This document shows positions 1 through 6,587 of a DNA stretch of 17,290 bases, piece by piece. Position numbers and translations under genes: made by a program. Source of the DNA: Geminicoccaceae bacterium (lineage in GTDB: Bacteria; Pseudomonadota; Alphaproteobacteria; Geminicoccales; Geminicoccaceae); assembly GCA_020446285.1 (NCBI GenBank), contig JAGREZ010000288.1:1-17290 (forward strand), read 5' to 3'. Position 1 is the stretch's first letter. Each line of letters begins with the position of its first letter. The notes under the pieces are model-generated. The model was not told where the DNA came from. It saw only the letters and a program-made list of their open reading frames with translations, and ran no database searches.

Positions 1-1
1 C

Positions 2-1099
2 TCGGCCAAGCAGGGCCGCGACCGGGCCACGCAGGCGATCCTGCCGTTACGCGGCAAGATTCTCAATGTCGAGCGCGCACGTCTCGACAAGGTGCTCTCC
101 AGTCAGGAAATCGGCACGCTGATCACAGCACTCGGCACCGGCATCCGCGACGATTTCGACATCGCCAAGCTGCGCTATCACAAAATCATCATCATGACGG
201 ATGCCGATGTCGACGGCAGCCATATCCGCACACTTCTGTTGACCTTCTTCTACCGCCACCTGCCACAGGTTGTCGAAGGCGGCTTTCTCTACATTGCCCA
301 GCCGCCGCTTTACAAGGTCAAGCGCGGACAGAAGGAACGTTATCTCAAGGATGACGAGGCGCTGGAGAATCATCTGATCGCCACGGGCATTGATGACAGC
401 ACGCTTGTTATCAACGAGGAACGCAGGCTCGAAGGCGAGGAGCTGACAGGGCTCGTCGAACATGCGCGCACCGCGCGGTCCATGGTGCTGAGCCTGTCAC
501 GCCGTCATCCTGTCGAGATGGTCGAGGCGCTTGCCCTGACCGGTGCGTTTGCCGAGGGCGCCATGAGCGACGAGACCGCAGCTCTGACACTTGGTCAGGA
601 GGTTGCGCGACGCCTCGGCGAACGCGGGCAGGGTGGCTGGCAGGTCCATGCTACCGACGAGGGTGAGCTCATCTTCCATCACCAGCTCGGCGAACGCCGT
701 GTGCGCCATCGGTTGGAACCGGCTCTTGCGCGAGCACCCGAGGCACGCAGGCTCGCCGAAGCGCTGGCGCGGATGGGGGACATCTTCGATGCTTCCTGCA
801 CACTCGAACGCAAGGATCAGCAGATGCGTGTCGATGGTCCCGTCTCGCTGGTCGAATCGGTTCTGCAGCTCGGCCGCAAGGGCCTCTCCATCCAGCGCTA
901 CAAGGGGCTCGGCGAGATGAATCCGGGTCAGCTCTGGGAAACCACACTCGACCCGGAGATCCGCTCTCTCATTCAGGTACGCATCGACCATGCAGACGAG
1001 GCCGATGACATCTTCACCACCCTCATGGGCGATGTCGTCGAGCCGAGGCGCGAGTTCATTCAGGACAATGCGCTCAAGGTGGTCAATCTCGATATCTGA
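2..1099 (+). CDS. gyrB: DNA gyrase subunit B, C-terminal part (5' end outside window)
   Basis: GyrB is the ATPase subunit of DNA gyrase (GyrA2GyrB2), which introduces negative supercoils. About 365 C-terminal residues are visible and the frame is open to the window edge, so the N-terminal ATPase domain lies upstream. The first residues match the GyrB stretch [20 protein letters not shown]. The TOPRIM metal-binding motif DADVDGSH follows at visible residues 67-74 (Asp67, Asp69, Asp71). Next comes the long insertion found in Gram-negative GyrB. The signature [18 protein letters not shown] lies near the C-terminus, and the protein ends [16 protein letters not shown] and the closing sequence favour GyrB over ParE. 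No frameshift is seen. The small hairpin at 1122-1136 may mark its transcript end. Confidence 0.97.
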   Translation, partial: SAKQGRDRATQAILPLRGKILNVERARLDKVLSSQEIGTLITALGTGIRDDFDIAKLRYHKIIIMTDADVDGSHIRTLLLTFFYRHLPQVVEGGFLYIAQPPLYKVKRGQKERYLKDDEALENHLIATGIDDSTLVINEERRLEGEELTGLVEHARTARSMVLSLSRRHPVEMVEALALTGAFAEGAMSDETAALTLGQEVARRLGERGQGGWQVHATDEGELIFHHQLGERRVRHRLEPALARAPEARRLAEALARMGDIFDASCTLERKDQQMRVDGPVSLVESVLQLGRKGLSIQRYKGLGEMNPGQLWETTLDPEIRSLIQVRIDHADEADDIFTTLMGDVVEPRREFIQDNALKVVNLDI

Positions 1100-1121
1100 C
1101 CTGCAATCTCATAACGAATTG

Positions 1122-1136
1122 TGATGGTTTCCATCA
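1122..1136 (+). terminator. Weak hairpin after gyrB, possible terminator
   Basis: Six-base perfect inverted repeat TGATGG-TTT-CCATCA, starting 22 bases after the gyrB stop. The next T-run (five T's, about 1152-1156) is some 15 bases away, so this is a poor intrinsic terminator. It could be a processing structure or chance. Confidence 0.25.
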
Positions 1137-1206
1137 TACCTATTCGTTTCAGTTTTTAATCCGATGTCTGCAGTCTGGCTTTCCCGATGAAAATGGAGAA
1201 GAGCTC

Positions 1207-1416
1207 ATGACTGGTATGACCAGGGCGATTCAGTGCGACAACAGTTCGAGTGGGCGGTTCCGCGAGTGGAGACGCCCGCTCGGTACGGCAATGGTCGCCG
1301 CCATTCTGGCTGCATTCGTCCTTGCGGCCGCGCTGCATGACCGTATCGGTCCGATTCACCATGGTTCGGGTCAGGACATGACCGACTGGAAAGGGAACAG
1401 CGCTTCGCTCAAATAG
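1207..1416 (+). CDS. Small single-pass membrane protein (69 aa), unknown function
   Basis: The family is not recognised. The ATG is preceded by GGAG with suitable spacing. The N-terminus (about residues 1-23) is polar and basic. One hydrophobic segment (about residues 24-43, alanine/leucine/valine-rich) can span the inner membrane. A short polar tail of about 25 residues holds a His pair. With Arg pairs on the N-terminal side, the positive-inside rule suggests an N-in, C-out single-pass protein. It stands alone between gyrB and a strong hairpin terminator at 1464-1500, which supports a real short transcript. An uncleaved signal anchor of a small stress or envelope peptide is possible, but no function can be assigned. 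Chance ORFs of this length do occur in GC-rich DNA. The RBS, TM segment and terminator together make it likely but not certain. Confidence 0.55.
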   Translation: MTGMTRAIQCDNSSSGRFREWRRPLGTAMVAAILAAFVLAAALHDRIGPIHHGSGQDMTDWKGNSASLK

Positions 1417-1463
1417 AAAAATATGGTCTCCTGAAAGTAGATAATCTGATGGTTTGTACACTG

Positions 1464-1500
1464 GACCGCTGGAAACAATTGTTTTCCAGCGGTCGTTTTG
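1464..1500 (+). terminator. Rho-independent terminator after the 69-aa ORF
   Basis: Twelve-base perfect inverted repeat (1464-1475 GACCGCTGGAAA, 1483-1494 complement) around a 7-base loop, followed by GTTTTG. It lies 47 bases after the stop of the small membrane ORF. The stem's inner A/T part can also pair on the opposite strand, but no minus-strand gene ends here. Confidence 0.65.
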
Positions 1501-1571
1501 CTGGAATCATTGTCTGGCAAGATTTAAGATGTCTCGATTGTTTCAACTGAGCGTTTGACAACGGGAAAGCC

Positions 1572-2162
1572 ATGAATCTCTTCTCCGGTACCGGGTTTTG
1601 CAGTGTCCTTCTCGCCCTGTCTGTTTCGACAGCAGGCGAGGCGCGGATGCTGCTGACAGACCAGTTCTATTGCGAAGGGGTCGGAGAACCCTGGCAGCTT
1701 GCCATCGATAATCGTTCGGCCGTCATGCGCCATGCTGGAGATGAACTCGGCCAGAGGCGCGAGGAATATTATGAGGGTGCGCATTTTCCCGTCGAAGGCG
1801 AGTCGTCGGTTGGCAGTCAGTGGCGCGGAACGCTGCACGAAAATCCGGGACACGCCATGGTCGCCGCCATCAAGCCGGCACCGTGCGAGGCCCTTGGCAC
1901 GCTCGCCGACAGCCTGCCGGACCCTTTCAGCATTCTGTTGTCCATAGGCGGCGATGAACCGATCGAGGGCTGTTGCATCGCCCGTTCGCTCATGCCCATG
2001 CAGGCGGAGAGGCGATCCATCGGCGCCGGTGAGGATGGATCCTGGCCACGATCCGCTGTTCACGGCGAACCTGTTCTGCAACATCTTCTGGTTGAAGGCG
2101 GCCGCATGGATGCAAATGATCCCGGTGAGGATCGGGAATTGGAACTGGCGCAGCCGGAGTAA
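1572..2162 (+). CDS. Exported Cys-containing protein, COG3650-like N-terminal domain
   Basis: The 196-aa product has an N-terminal signal-like stretch (residues 1-24, hydrophobic FCSVLLALSVSTAGEA), suggesting periplasmic location. The mature part shows the pattern of COG3650-like small envelope proteins as I recall it: an aromatic-Cys-x-G-x-x-x-EPW motif at 33-41 (family: EPFW), a W-x-G strand near 84, a Cys at 105 in the usual position, a PF segment at 118-119, and G-C-C at 133-135. Four Cys (34, 105, 134, 135) could form disulfides. The start ATG has a GGGAAAG element 4-10 bases upstream. The C-terminal 60 residues are not recognised, and residues past about 175 are acidic and low in hydrophobicity, so a frameshift or degraded tail is possible. 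A 233-codon ORF is open on the opposite strand, but it shows no recognisable family. The family assignment is tentative. Confidence 0.6.
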   Translation: MNLFSGTGFCSVLLALSVSTAGEARMLLTDQFYCEGVGEPWQLAIDNRSAVMRHAGDELGQRREEYYEGAHFPVEGESSVGSQWRGTLHENPGHAMVAAIKPAPCEALGTLADSLPDPFSILLSIGGDEPIEGCCIARSLMPMQAERRSIGAGEDGSWPRSAVHGEPVLQHLLVEGGRMDANDPGEDRELELAQPE

Positions 2163-2214
2163 CCGGGCGATTTCCGGTGGCATGCTGATATGCAAAACGA
2201 ATGATGTTTGCAGA

Positions 2215-2907
2215 ATGGATGTCATCCTCTTGAACGAGATCAGGCTACCCGCTCACCGCCCCGCCCGCGACGTGCTCGAAGGTCCGCGTGTACGGCTCGA
2301 ACCCGTGATGCGTTCCCGCCACCTGCATGATCTGTTCGTGACCGGACATGAAGGGGAGGCGGGCAAACGGGTCTGGGACTGGCTTGGGTACGGTCCCTTT
2401 GTCGACGAGGCGGCCATGGGTGAATGGCTGGACCAGTGTTCGACAGCAGCTGATCCGCTTTTTTTCGCCATCGTCGACCGGTCAGACAACCGCGCGAAGG
2501 GCATGTGTTCGTTTCTGCGCATCGCGCCGGAGCAGGGGACGATCGAGATCGGTCACATCTGGTTTTCACCGGGACTGCAGAAAACCGCGTCGGCGACCGA
2601 AGGCCTGTTCCTTTTGATGGATGAGGCGATGAGTGTGCTTGGCTATCGTCGGCTGGAGTGGAAGTGCAACGCCGAGAACCACGCAAGCCGGGAGGCGGCA
2701 CTGCGCCTCGGTTTCACATTCGAGGGCATCTTTCGCCAGCACCTCGTCGTCAAGGGACGCAATCGCGACACTGCCTGGTTCAGCATTCTCGACAATGAAT
2801 GGCCGGTGAGGCGCAAGGCACTTCTTTCCTGGCTGGCTCCTGAAAATTTCGATTCCGATGGGCGCCAGAAACGTTCCCTCGAACGGAGCCAGCGATCGAA
2901 CGCATGA
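2215..2907 (+). CDS. GNAT N-acetyltransferase, RimJ/RimL family
   Basis: A 230-residue GNAT acetyltransferase of the RimJ/RimL (COG1670) type, which transfers acetyl from acetyl-CoA to an amine such as a protein N-terminus or a small molecule. The target cannot be read from sequence. The N-terminal block (LEGPRVRLEPV) is the usual first strand of the family. The middle carries the GxIEIGHIWFSPxLQ block and a helix entering the acetyl-CoA site. The C-terminal half has the conserved WKCNAENHASREAALRLGFTFEGIFRQH segment, typical of RimL-like enzymes. Start choice is uncertain: ATG 2215 fits the family length but has no strong SD, and an in-frame ATG at 2182 would add 11 residues. The frame is open further upstream (to 1954), but that part overlaps the exported protein gene and has no family match. 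It converges with the OsmC gene, leaving only 16 bases. Confidence 0.88.
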   Translation: MDVILLNEIRLPAHRPARDVLEGPRVRLEPVMRSRHLHDLFVTGHEGEAGKRVWDWLGYGPFVDEAAMGEWLDQCSTAADPLFFAIVDRSDNRAKGMCSFLRIAPEQGTIEIGHIWFSPGLQKTASATEGLFLLMDEAMSVLGYRRLEWKCNAENHASREAALRLGFTFEGIFRQHLVVKGRNRDTAWFSILDNEWPVRRKALLSWLAPENFDSDGRQKRSLERSQRSNA

Positions 2908-2923
2908 GCGAAGAGGATGCGCT

Positions 2924-3340
2924 TCAGATCTCGACGATCTCGAAGCTGCAGGCAATTTCCGCCGTTCGGCCGAGCATGGCGGTTGCCGAACAGTATTTCT
3001 CCCGCGAAAGGTCGATGGCGCGCTGCACCGCCTTCGCATTCAGCTCCCGGCCGGTGACGATGAAGTGCATGGATATCTTCGTGAAAACCCTTGGCGCCTC
3101 GTCGGCGCGGTCGGCATTCATGACCAGTTCGCAGTCACGGACATCCTGACGGGATTTCTTCAGAATCTCGATCACATCGAAAGTGGAGCAGCCGCCCGCG
3201 CCGAGCAGAACGATTTCCATCGGGCTCGGGCCGAGATTGTCTCCGCCGGCGCTTTTGGGTCCGTCGATGATGATTGCGTGGCCGCTCTGCGAGGACGCCA
3301 CGAAACGCCGTCCCTCGACCCACTTGATCCGCCCCTCCAT
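2924..3340 (-). CDS. OsmC-family protein (YhfA-like)
   Basis: A 138-residue OsmC/Ohr superfamily protein. Characterised members reduce organic hydroperoxides using two cysteines; the YhfA-like subgroup is less well defined. Both cysteines are present: Cys51 in GAGGCSTFDVIEILKK and Cys117 in REKYCSATAML. The segment GPSPMEIVLLGAGGC is the usual lead into the first Cys helix. Length matches the family. The start is supported by a GGGGAAG element upstream of the ATG. A small lipoprotein gene lies upstream on the same strand (64-base gap), so the two may be cotranscribed. The cytoplasm is the expected location since no signal peptide is seen. Confidence 0.92.
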   Translation of the reverse strand: MEGRIKWVEGRRFVASSQSGHAIIIDGPKSAGGDNLGPSPMEIVLLGAGGCSTFDVIEILKKSRQDVRDCELVMNADRADEAPRVFTKISMHFIVTGRELNAKAVQRAIDLSREKYCSATAMLGRTAEIACSFEIVEI

Positions 3341-3404
3341 GAAGCATCTTCCCCGGTTTCATTGTCCGGCGGCGATCAAAGCGGAATGTCCGTGCCCGTC
3401 AAGC

Positions 3405-3710
3405 CTATTCCACCATACTCTCCATGTTGCGCATCAGGCTCACTTCGGCGGTCGGCGCGGTCGACTGGTCGCGCACGGTGTCGAGTGTTCCGGCGCCGCC
3501 GCAGACGAGTGCAGCGAAGCGCCGTTCCTGATCATTCAACGCGCGGAAATACGAGCCGATGGCGATGTCGCATGTGGCTGCGAGTGTCGCCCGTGCCTGC
3601 AGGTCGTTCATCATCCGCCGTTTCTCGATGGCGGCACTGCCGATCCCCTGCAGATCGGTGCAGCCGGAAAGGGCGATCGAGGCCGTGAGGGCCAGAAGAC
3701 AGGAACGCAT
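3405..3710 (-). CDS. Small predicted lipoprotein (101 aa), unknown function
   Basis: The N-terminus MRSCLLALTASIALSGC is a signal peptide with lipobox LSGC, so Cys17 should be lipidated and the protein tethered to a membrane facing the periplasm. The mature part is about 85 residues, mostly helical by composition (EKRRMMNDLQARATLAATCDIAIG), with two more cysteines (47 and 70). A good Shine-Dalgarno CTGGAG sits 8 bases before the ATG. No family is recognised. It is followed by the OsmC-like gene on the same strand. The upstream 130 bases are AT-rich compared with their surroundings and contain a minus-strand TTGACA hexamer (3761-3766), though no convincing -10 box is found at proper spacing. 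Confidence 0.75.
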   Translation of the reverse strand: MRSCLLALTASIALSGCTDLQGIGSAAIEKRRMMNDLQARATLAATCDIAIGSYFRALNDQERRFAALVCGGAGTLDTVRDQSTAPTAEVSLMRNMESMVE

Positions 3711-3839
3711 GAAAATCTCCAGAGTGAATCTATTTTAGAGGTAAATAATCCTATTAACTTTGTCAAGCGAACGCTGTTTGCTTGTTGTGCGCAAGCTGGT
3801 AGCCACAACGCGGGTTTCTCATGCAGGGACGGATGGCAC

Positions 3840-4475
3840 ATGTTTGAAGCGGGGCTGATCGAGGGTGAGGACGGGAAGACGCGCTGCTGGTGGCCGGGGA
3901 AGGATCCGCTCTACGTCGCCTATCATGACCGCGAATGGGGACGTCCTGTCACCGATGATCGCAGGCTCTTCGAGAAGATCTGCCTCGAGGGTTTTCAGGC
4001 CGGGCTTTCCTGGCTGACGATCCTCAGGAAGCGGGAGAATTTCCGTGCGGCCTTTCTCGATTTCGATTTCAGGGCCATCGCACGCCTCGGCGATGAGGAT
4101 GTCGAACGCCTGTTGCAGGACAAGGGAATCGTCCGCCACAGGGGAAAGATCCGCTCGGTCATCAACAATGCCGCACGGGCTGTCGAACTCGTCGAGAAGG
4201 AAGGGTCGCTTGCCCGTTATTTCTGGCGTTTCGAGCCCGGTACCGACGAGCGCCCGAAACGTCTCGACCATGCCACCGCCATGACGCTGGGAAAGACCGA
4301 CCGTTCGACCGAGATATCAAAAGACCTCAAGCGCCGCGGATGGAGCTTTGTCGGCCCGACCACCGTCTATGCGTTCATGCAGGCGATGGGCATGGTCAAT
4401 GACCATCTCGAAGGGTGCTGCATACGCCAGGAATGCGAGACCGCCCGGCATGCGCTCGTTCGGCCATGCCGATGA
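3840..4475 (+). CDS. tag: DNA-3-methyladenine glycosylase I
   Basis: Tag removes N3-methyladenine from alkylated DNA, starting base excision repair. The product has 211 residues, slightly longer than the roughly 190 of E. coli Tag, mostly from a few extra residues at each end. All hallmark elements are visible: RCWWPGKDPLYVAYHDREWG with Cys16 and His29, the glutamate of LEGFQAGLSWLTILRKREN (Glu50), and the C-terminal NDHLEGCC with His189 and Cys193. Cys16, His29, His189 and Cys193 match the Tag structural zinc site. The frame is open far upstream (to 3183), but ATG 3840 aligns with the family and the upstream part overlaps other genes. It converges with the RpiR regulator gene, 18 bases between stops. 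Confidence 0.95.
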   Translation: MFEAGLIEGEDGKTRCWWPGKDPLYVAYHDREWGRPVTDDRRLFEKICLEGFQAGLSWLTILRKRENFRAAFLDFDFRAIARLGDEDVERLLQDKGIVRHRGKIRSVINNAARAVELVEKEGSLARYFWRFEPGTDERPKRLDHATAMTLGKTDRSTEISKDLKRRGWSFVGPTTVYAFMQAMGMVNDHLEGCCIRQECETARHALVRPCR

Positions 4476-4493
4476 CATTCATGCGTCATGCCG

Positions 4494-5372
4494 TCAGTCG
4501 CCGATCGGGCGCGGCTGGCTGTCGTCGCCGAGCGAGACGAGGGCGGTGCGCACGCGGCGCAGCGTCTCTTTGGTGAATTCGGGTCGAGCCTTGGCGACGG
4601 CGGTGGCGAGAACGTCGAGCACCGCGATCTGCACGATGCGTGAGGCTGTTGGTTTGTAGATGTCGGGATTCTCGGGAATGTTCACGCTTATGAGGGCATC
4701 GGCCTGCCCCGCCGCAAGCGAGTCGCTCCGGGACATGACGATCGCCCGTGCGCCGTATTGTCTCGCGACAGCGAGAGAATCGAGAATGGAGCGGACGGCG
4801 CCGGAATTGGAGATCACGAACACGATATCGGAGGTGTGCAGGGTCGAGGCAACCATGCGCTGTGCATATTCGTCCGTATAGGCATCAGCGATGATGCCAA
4901 GCCGGAAGAACCGGTTCGCCGCCTCGCGCGCCACCATCGTCGATCCGCCGCCCGTGCCGAAGATCACCACCCGCCTTGCCGCGACGATCAACTGGCAGGC
5001 ACTGTCGATCATCTCCTTGGTGATCTGCGAGCGGGCGAGATTGAGGCCGTCGACAATCGTGCTGAACACATGGTCGACGAGCGCGGCGGGCTCGATCCGG
5101 GATTCGGCCGGTTCGCGGAGATACTGCATTCCGACGGCGACACTGCGAGCGAGCCAGATCTGGAATTCGCGAAAGCCGCTGCAACCGATCGTCTGACAGA
5201 ATCTGTTGACCGTCGCGACAGAGACGTCGGCAGCGCTGGCGATATCGCTCTGGCGCATGAGCGTCGCCTTGTCGAGGTTTGCTCTGACGAAATCGGCGAC
5301 CCGTTGCTCACGTTTGTTGAATGAGCCGTTCATTCGCTCGAGGTTCATGAGGACGTCGATGACTTCGACCAT
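4494..5372 (-). CDS. MurR/RpiR-family transcriptional regulator (HTH + SIS)
   Basis: A 292-residue sugar-phosphate-responsive repressor or activator type. Residues 1-77 form the RpiR N-terminal helix-turn-helix (NKREQRVADFVRANL, then DIASAADVSVATVNRFCQTIGCSGFREFQ). Residues from about 125 to 260 form a SIS domain that binds phosphorylated sugars, with FGTGGGSTMVAREAANRFFRLG and FVISNSGAVRSILDSLAVARQYGA as the ligand-site segments. RpiR regulators usually sit beside the sugar or amino-sugar genes they control. Here none is adjacent: tag is on one side and an XRE-type regulator on the other, so the ligand and regulon are unknown. The SD before ATG 5372 is weak (GGCGGG). An imperfect palindrome at 5421-5443 upstream is a candidate autoregulatory operator. 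Confidence 0.93.
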   Translation of the reverse strand: MVEVIDVLMNLERMNGSFNKREQRVADFVRANLDKATLMRQSDIASAADVSVATVNRFCQTIGCSGFREFQIWLARSVAVGMQYLREPAESRIEPAALVDHVFSTIVDGLNLARSQITKEMIDSACQLIVAARRVVIFGTGGGSTMVAREAANRFFRLGIIADAYTDEYAQRMVASTLHTSDIVFVISNSGAVRSILDSLAVARQYGARAIVMSRSDSLAAGQADALISVNIPENPDIYKPTASRIVQIAVLDVLATAVAKARPEFTKETLRRVRTALVSLGDDSQPRPIGD

Positions 5373-5420
5373 GGACAGCCCGCCAGCTGATGGTTCCGAC
5401 AGGGAGACAGCTCGACTTGT

Positions 5421-5443
5421 ATTTTGTCAGAAACTTCCAAAAT
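5421..5443. promoter_or_regulatory. Candidate operator for the RpiR-family regulator
   Basis: Imperfect palindrome: ATTTTG (5421-5426) faces CAAAAT (5438-5443) with an inner GAA/TTC pair around AC. The two half-sites are offset by three bases, so symmetry is incomplete. It lies 49-71 bases upstream of the RpiR start, a usual place for autoregulation. The assignment is inferred from position and symmetry only. Confidence 0.3.
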
Positions 5444-5747
5444 CTCAAGCAAGCATCGGATGTCTTTTTGACGGGATGATGATGTCGAAATCCTATCTGT
5501 ATGAAACAACAGGCATATCATTGCAATTTACATAATTTGTGATGTGATCCGGCTGATGTCTCGAGCGGTGCGTTTGTGATATCGGCCACTTCATGGCATT
5601 TCTTTTTGTAATAAACTTCAAGATGTACATTGAGCAGTATAGCTTGTTTCCCGATCCGTGAGGGGAAGCGTGTACCGGCCGGTCGATCTGGCCGGACGGG
5701 TTCCCGGTTGTCATCCGGTTTGCAAGGCACGGTCGAAGATGCCTGTC

Positions 5748-5755
5748 GAGGAAGG
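5748..5755 (+). promoter_or_regulatory. Ribosome binding site of the HTH regulator
   Basis: GAGGAAGG ends three bases before ATG 5759, with its GAGG core seven bases away. This near-ideal Shine-Dalgarno fixes the start and rules out the longer in-frame opening at 5630. Confidence 0.8.
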
Positions 5756-5758
5756 TTC

Positions 5759-6547
5759 ATGTCCAAGGACGCATTCCAGGAGATTTCCGTTGCTTTTCAA
5801 AGGAACATGTCGCGTTTCGGACTCGGCCAGAAATGGACGAGCGTTGCGGTGCGGGAACTCGGGCTGAGCCGCAGCCAGCTCAGCCGTTACGCTTCCGGGG
5901 AGGGACTTCCGTCGCTGAAAACCGCGGCGCGGATCGCCGATTTTCTCGGTGTCAGTATCAGTCAGCTTCTCGAACAGGATGGCCCGGCTTCGGCAGGCGA
6001 TCTGCAGCAGGGTACCGGACATTGCTATCGCGATGAACTCGATGCGGCGAGTCTTCTCGACGGTTATTATCTGGAAGTTTCTTTCAATCCGGGTTCGCGC
6101 CGATCCGTCCAATCGTCAGTCGCCGGCCTGCACAGGAGCGTATCCACGATCGTCTACGAGCGGGCCTCGATCATCCGGGATTCACTGAACCGCAGCCATT
6201 TCCAGCGCTATCGCGGGCGCAGTATCCTGACGCCGCAGGGGCTCTCCATCCAGTATTTCAACAAGAGAGTGCGTCAGGACTTCGGCTCTGCCATTCTCAT
6301 GCGATCGGAATTCGAGCGCTCGGACCTTTTCGGGCTGCGTATATCCACCGAAAACTCCAAGGCCGGCTCGCCCTTCTCGGCTCCGGTCTTCATGCAATAT
6401 CTCGGCGAAAGGCTGAAGCCGAGCCTCTTTCGCGAGTGTTGCGGCACCTGGGAAGAGGGGGACTTGCCATCGCGGCTCAAGCCTGTCGTCAGGCGCCTTG
6501 AACGCGACGCCGGCTGCAACGGCTCGCTGCTGCGCATCGTCTGGTAA
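5759..6547 (+). CDS. XRE-type HTH regulator with unrecognised C-terminal domain
   Basis: A 262-residue protein. Residues 24-72 are a Cro/C1-type helix-turn-helix: SVAVRELGLSRSQLSRYASGEGLPSLKTAARIADFLGVSISQLLE, with the recognition helix around residues 37-46. The remaining 190 residues match no family I can name. They alternate short predicted strands and loops (LDGYYLEVSF, VSTIVYERASII, YRGRSIL, GLSIQYFN, FGSAILMR, LFGLRIST, PVFMQYL), resembling a beta-rich ligand-sensing or PAS/GAF-like fold. It also has a Cys pair in FRECCGTW and a Cys near the end (CNGSLLRIVW). It is divergent from the RpiR regulator and convergent with der (40 bases between stops). It is probably a cytoplasmic DNA-binding regulator with an unknown effector. 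A phage-repressor origin is less likely, since no phage genes surround it and composition is ordinary. Confidence 0.8.
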   Translation: MSKDAFQEISVAFQRNMSRFGLGQKWTSVAVRELGLSRSQLSRYASGEGLPSLKTAARIADFLGVSISQLLEQDGPASAGDLQQGTGHCYRDELDAASLLDGYYLEVSFNPGSRRSVQSSVAGLHRSVSTIVYERASIIRDSLNRSHFQRYRGRSILTPQGLSIQYFNKRVRQDFGSAILMRSEFERSDLFGLRISTENSKAGSPFSAPVFMQYLGERLKPSLFRECCGTWEEGDLPSRLKPVVRRLERDAGCNGSLLRIVW

Positions 6548-6587
6548 TTCCGGAGTCGTTCCCGCGTCGCAGGACCATGCGAGGCTG

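Larger units (their letters stand above)
5373..5758. other. 386-base divergent regulatory spacer between two regulator genes
   Basis: No gene is supported here; short ORFs on both strands lack RBS and family signal. The stretch is clearly more AT-rich than its flanks (about 5400-5650). It holds an imperfect palindrome at 5421-5443, a perfect octamer ATTGCAAT at 5520-5527, a direct repeat TTTGTGAT at 5536-5543 and 5573-5580 (37 bases apart), and an inverted repeat CCGGCC/GGCCGG at 5675-5680 and 5690-5695 in what would be the leader of the HTH gene. No consensus sigma-70 promoter stands out. It must contain promoters for both genes if they are transcribed from here. Confidence 0.7.

Noticed and set aside
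1954..2214. Upstream extension of the GNAT acetyltransferase frame
   Set aside because: It overlaps the exported protein gene and encodes Arg/Cys-rich sequence with no family match; the conserved part begins near residue 20 after ATG 2215.
1524..2225. 233-codon open frame on the minus strand opposite the exported protein gene
   Set aside because: No recognisable family, no convincing RBS, and the + frame has a signal peptide, ordered cysteines and EPW/GCC motifs. It is treated as a GC-rich shadow frame.
3183..3839. Long in-frame upstream extension of tag
   Set aside because: It runs antisense through the OsmC-like and lipoprotein genes, which have strong family or lipobox evidence; Tag homology begins just after ATG 3840.
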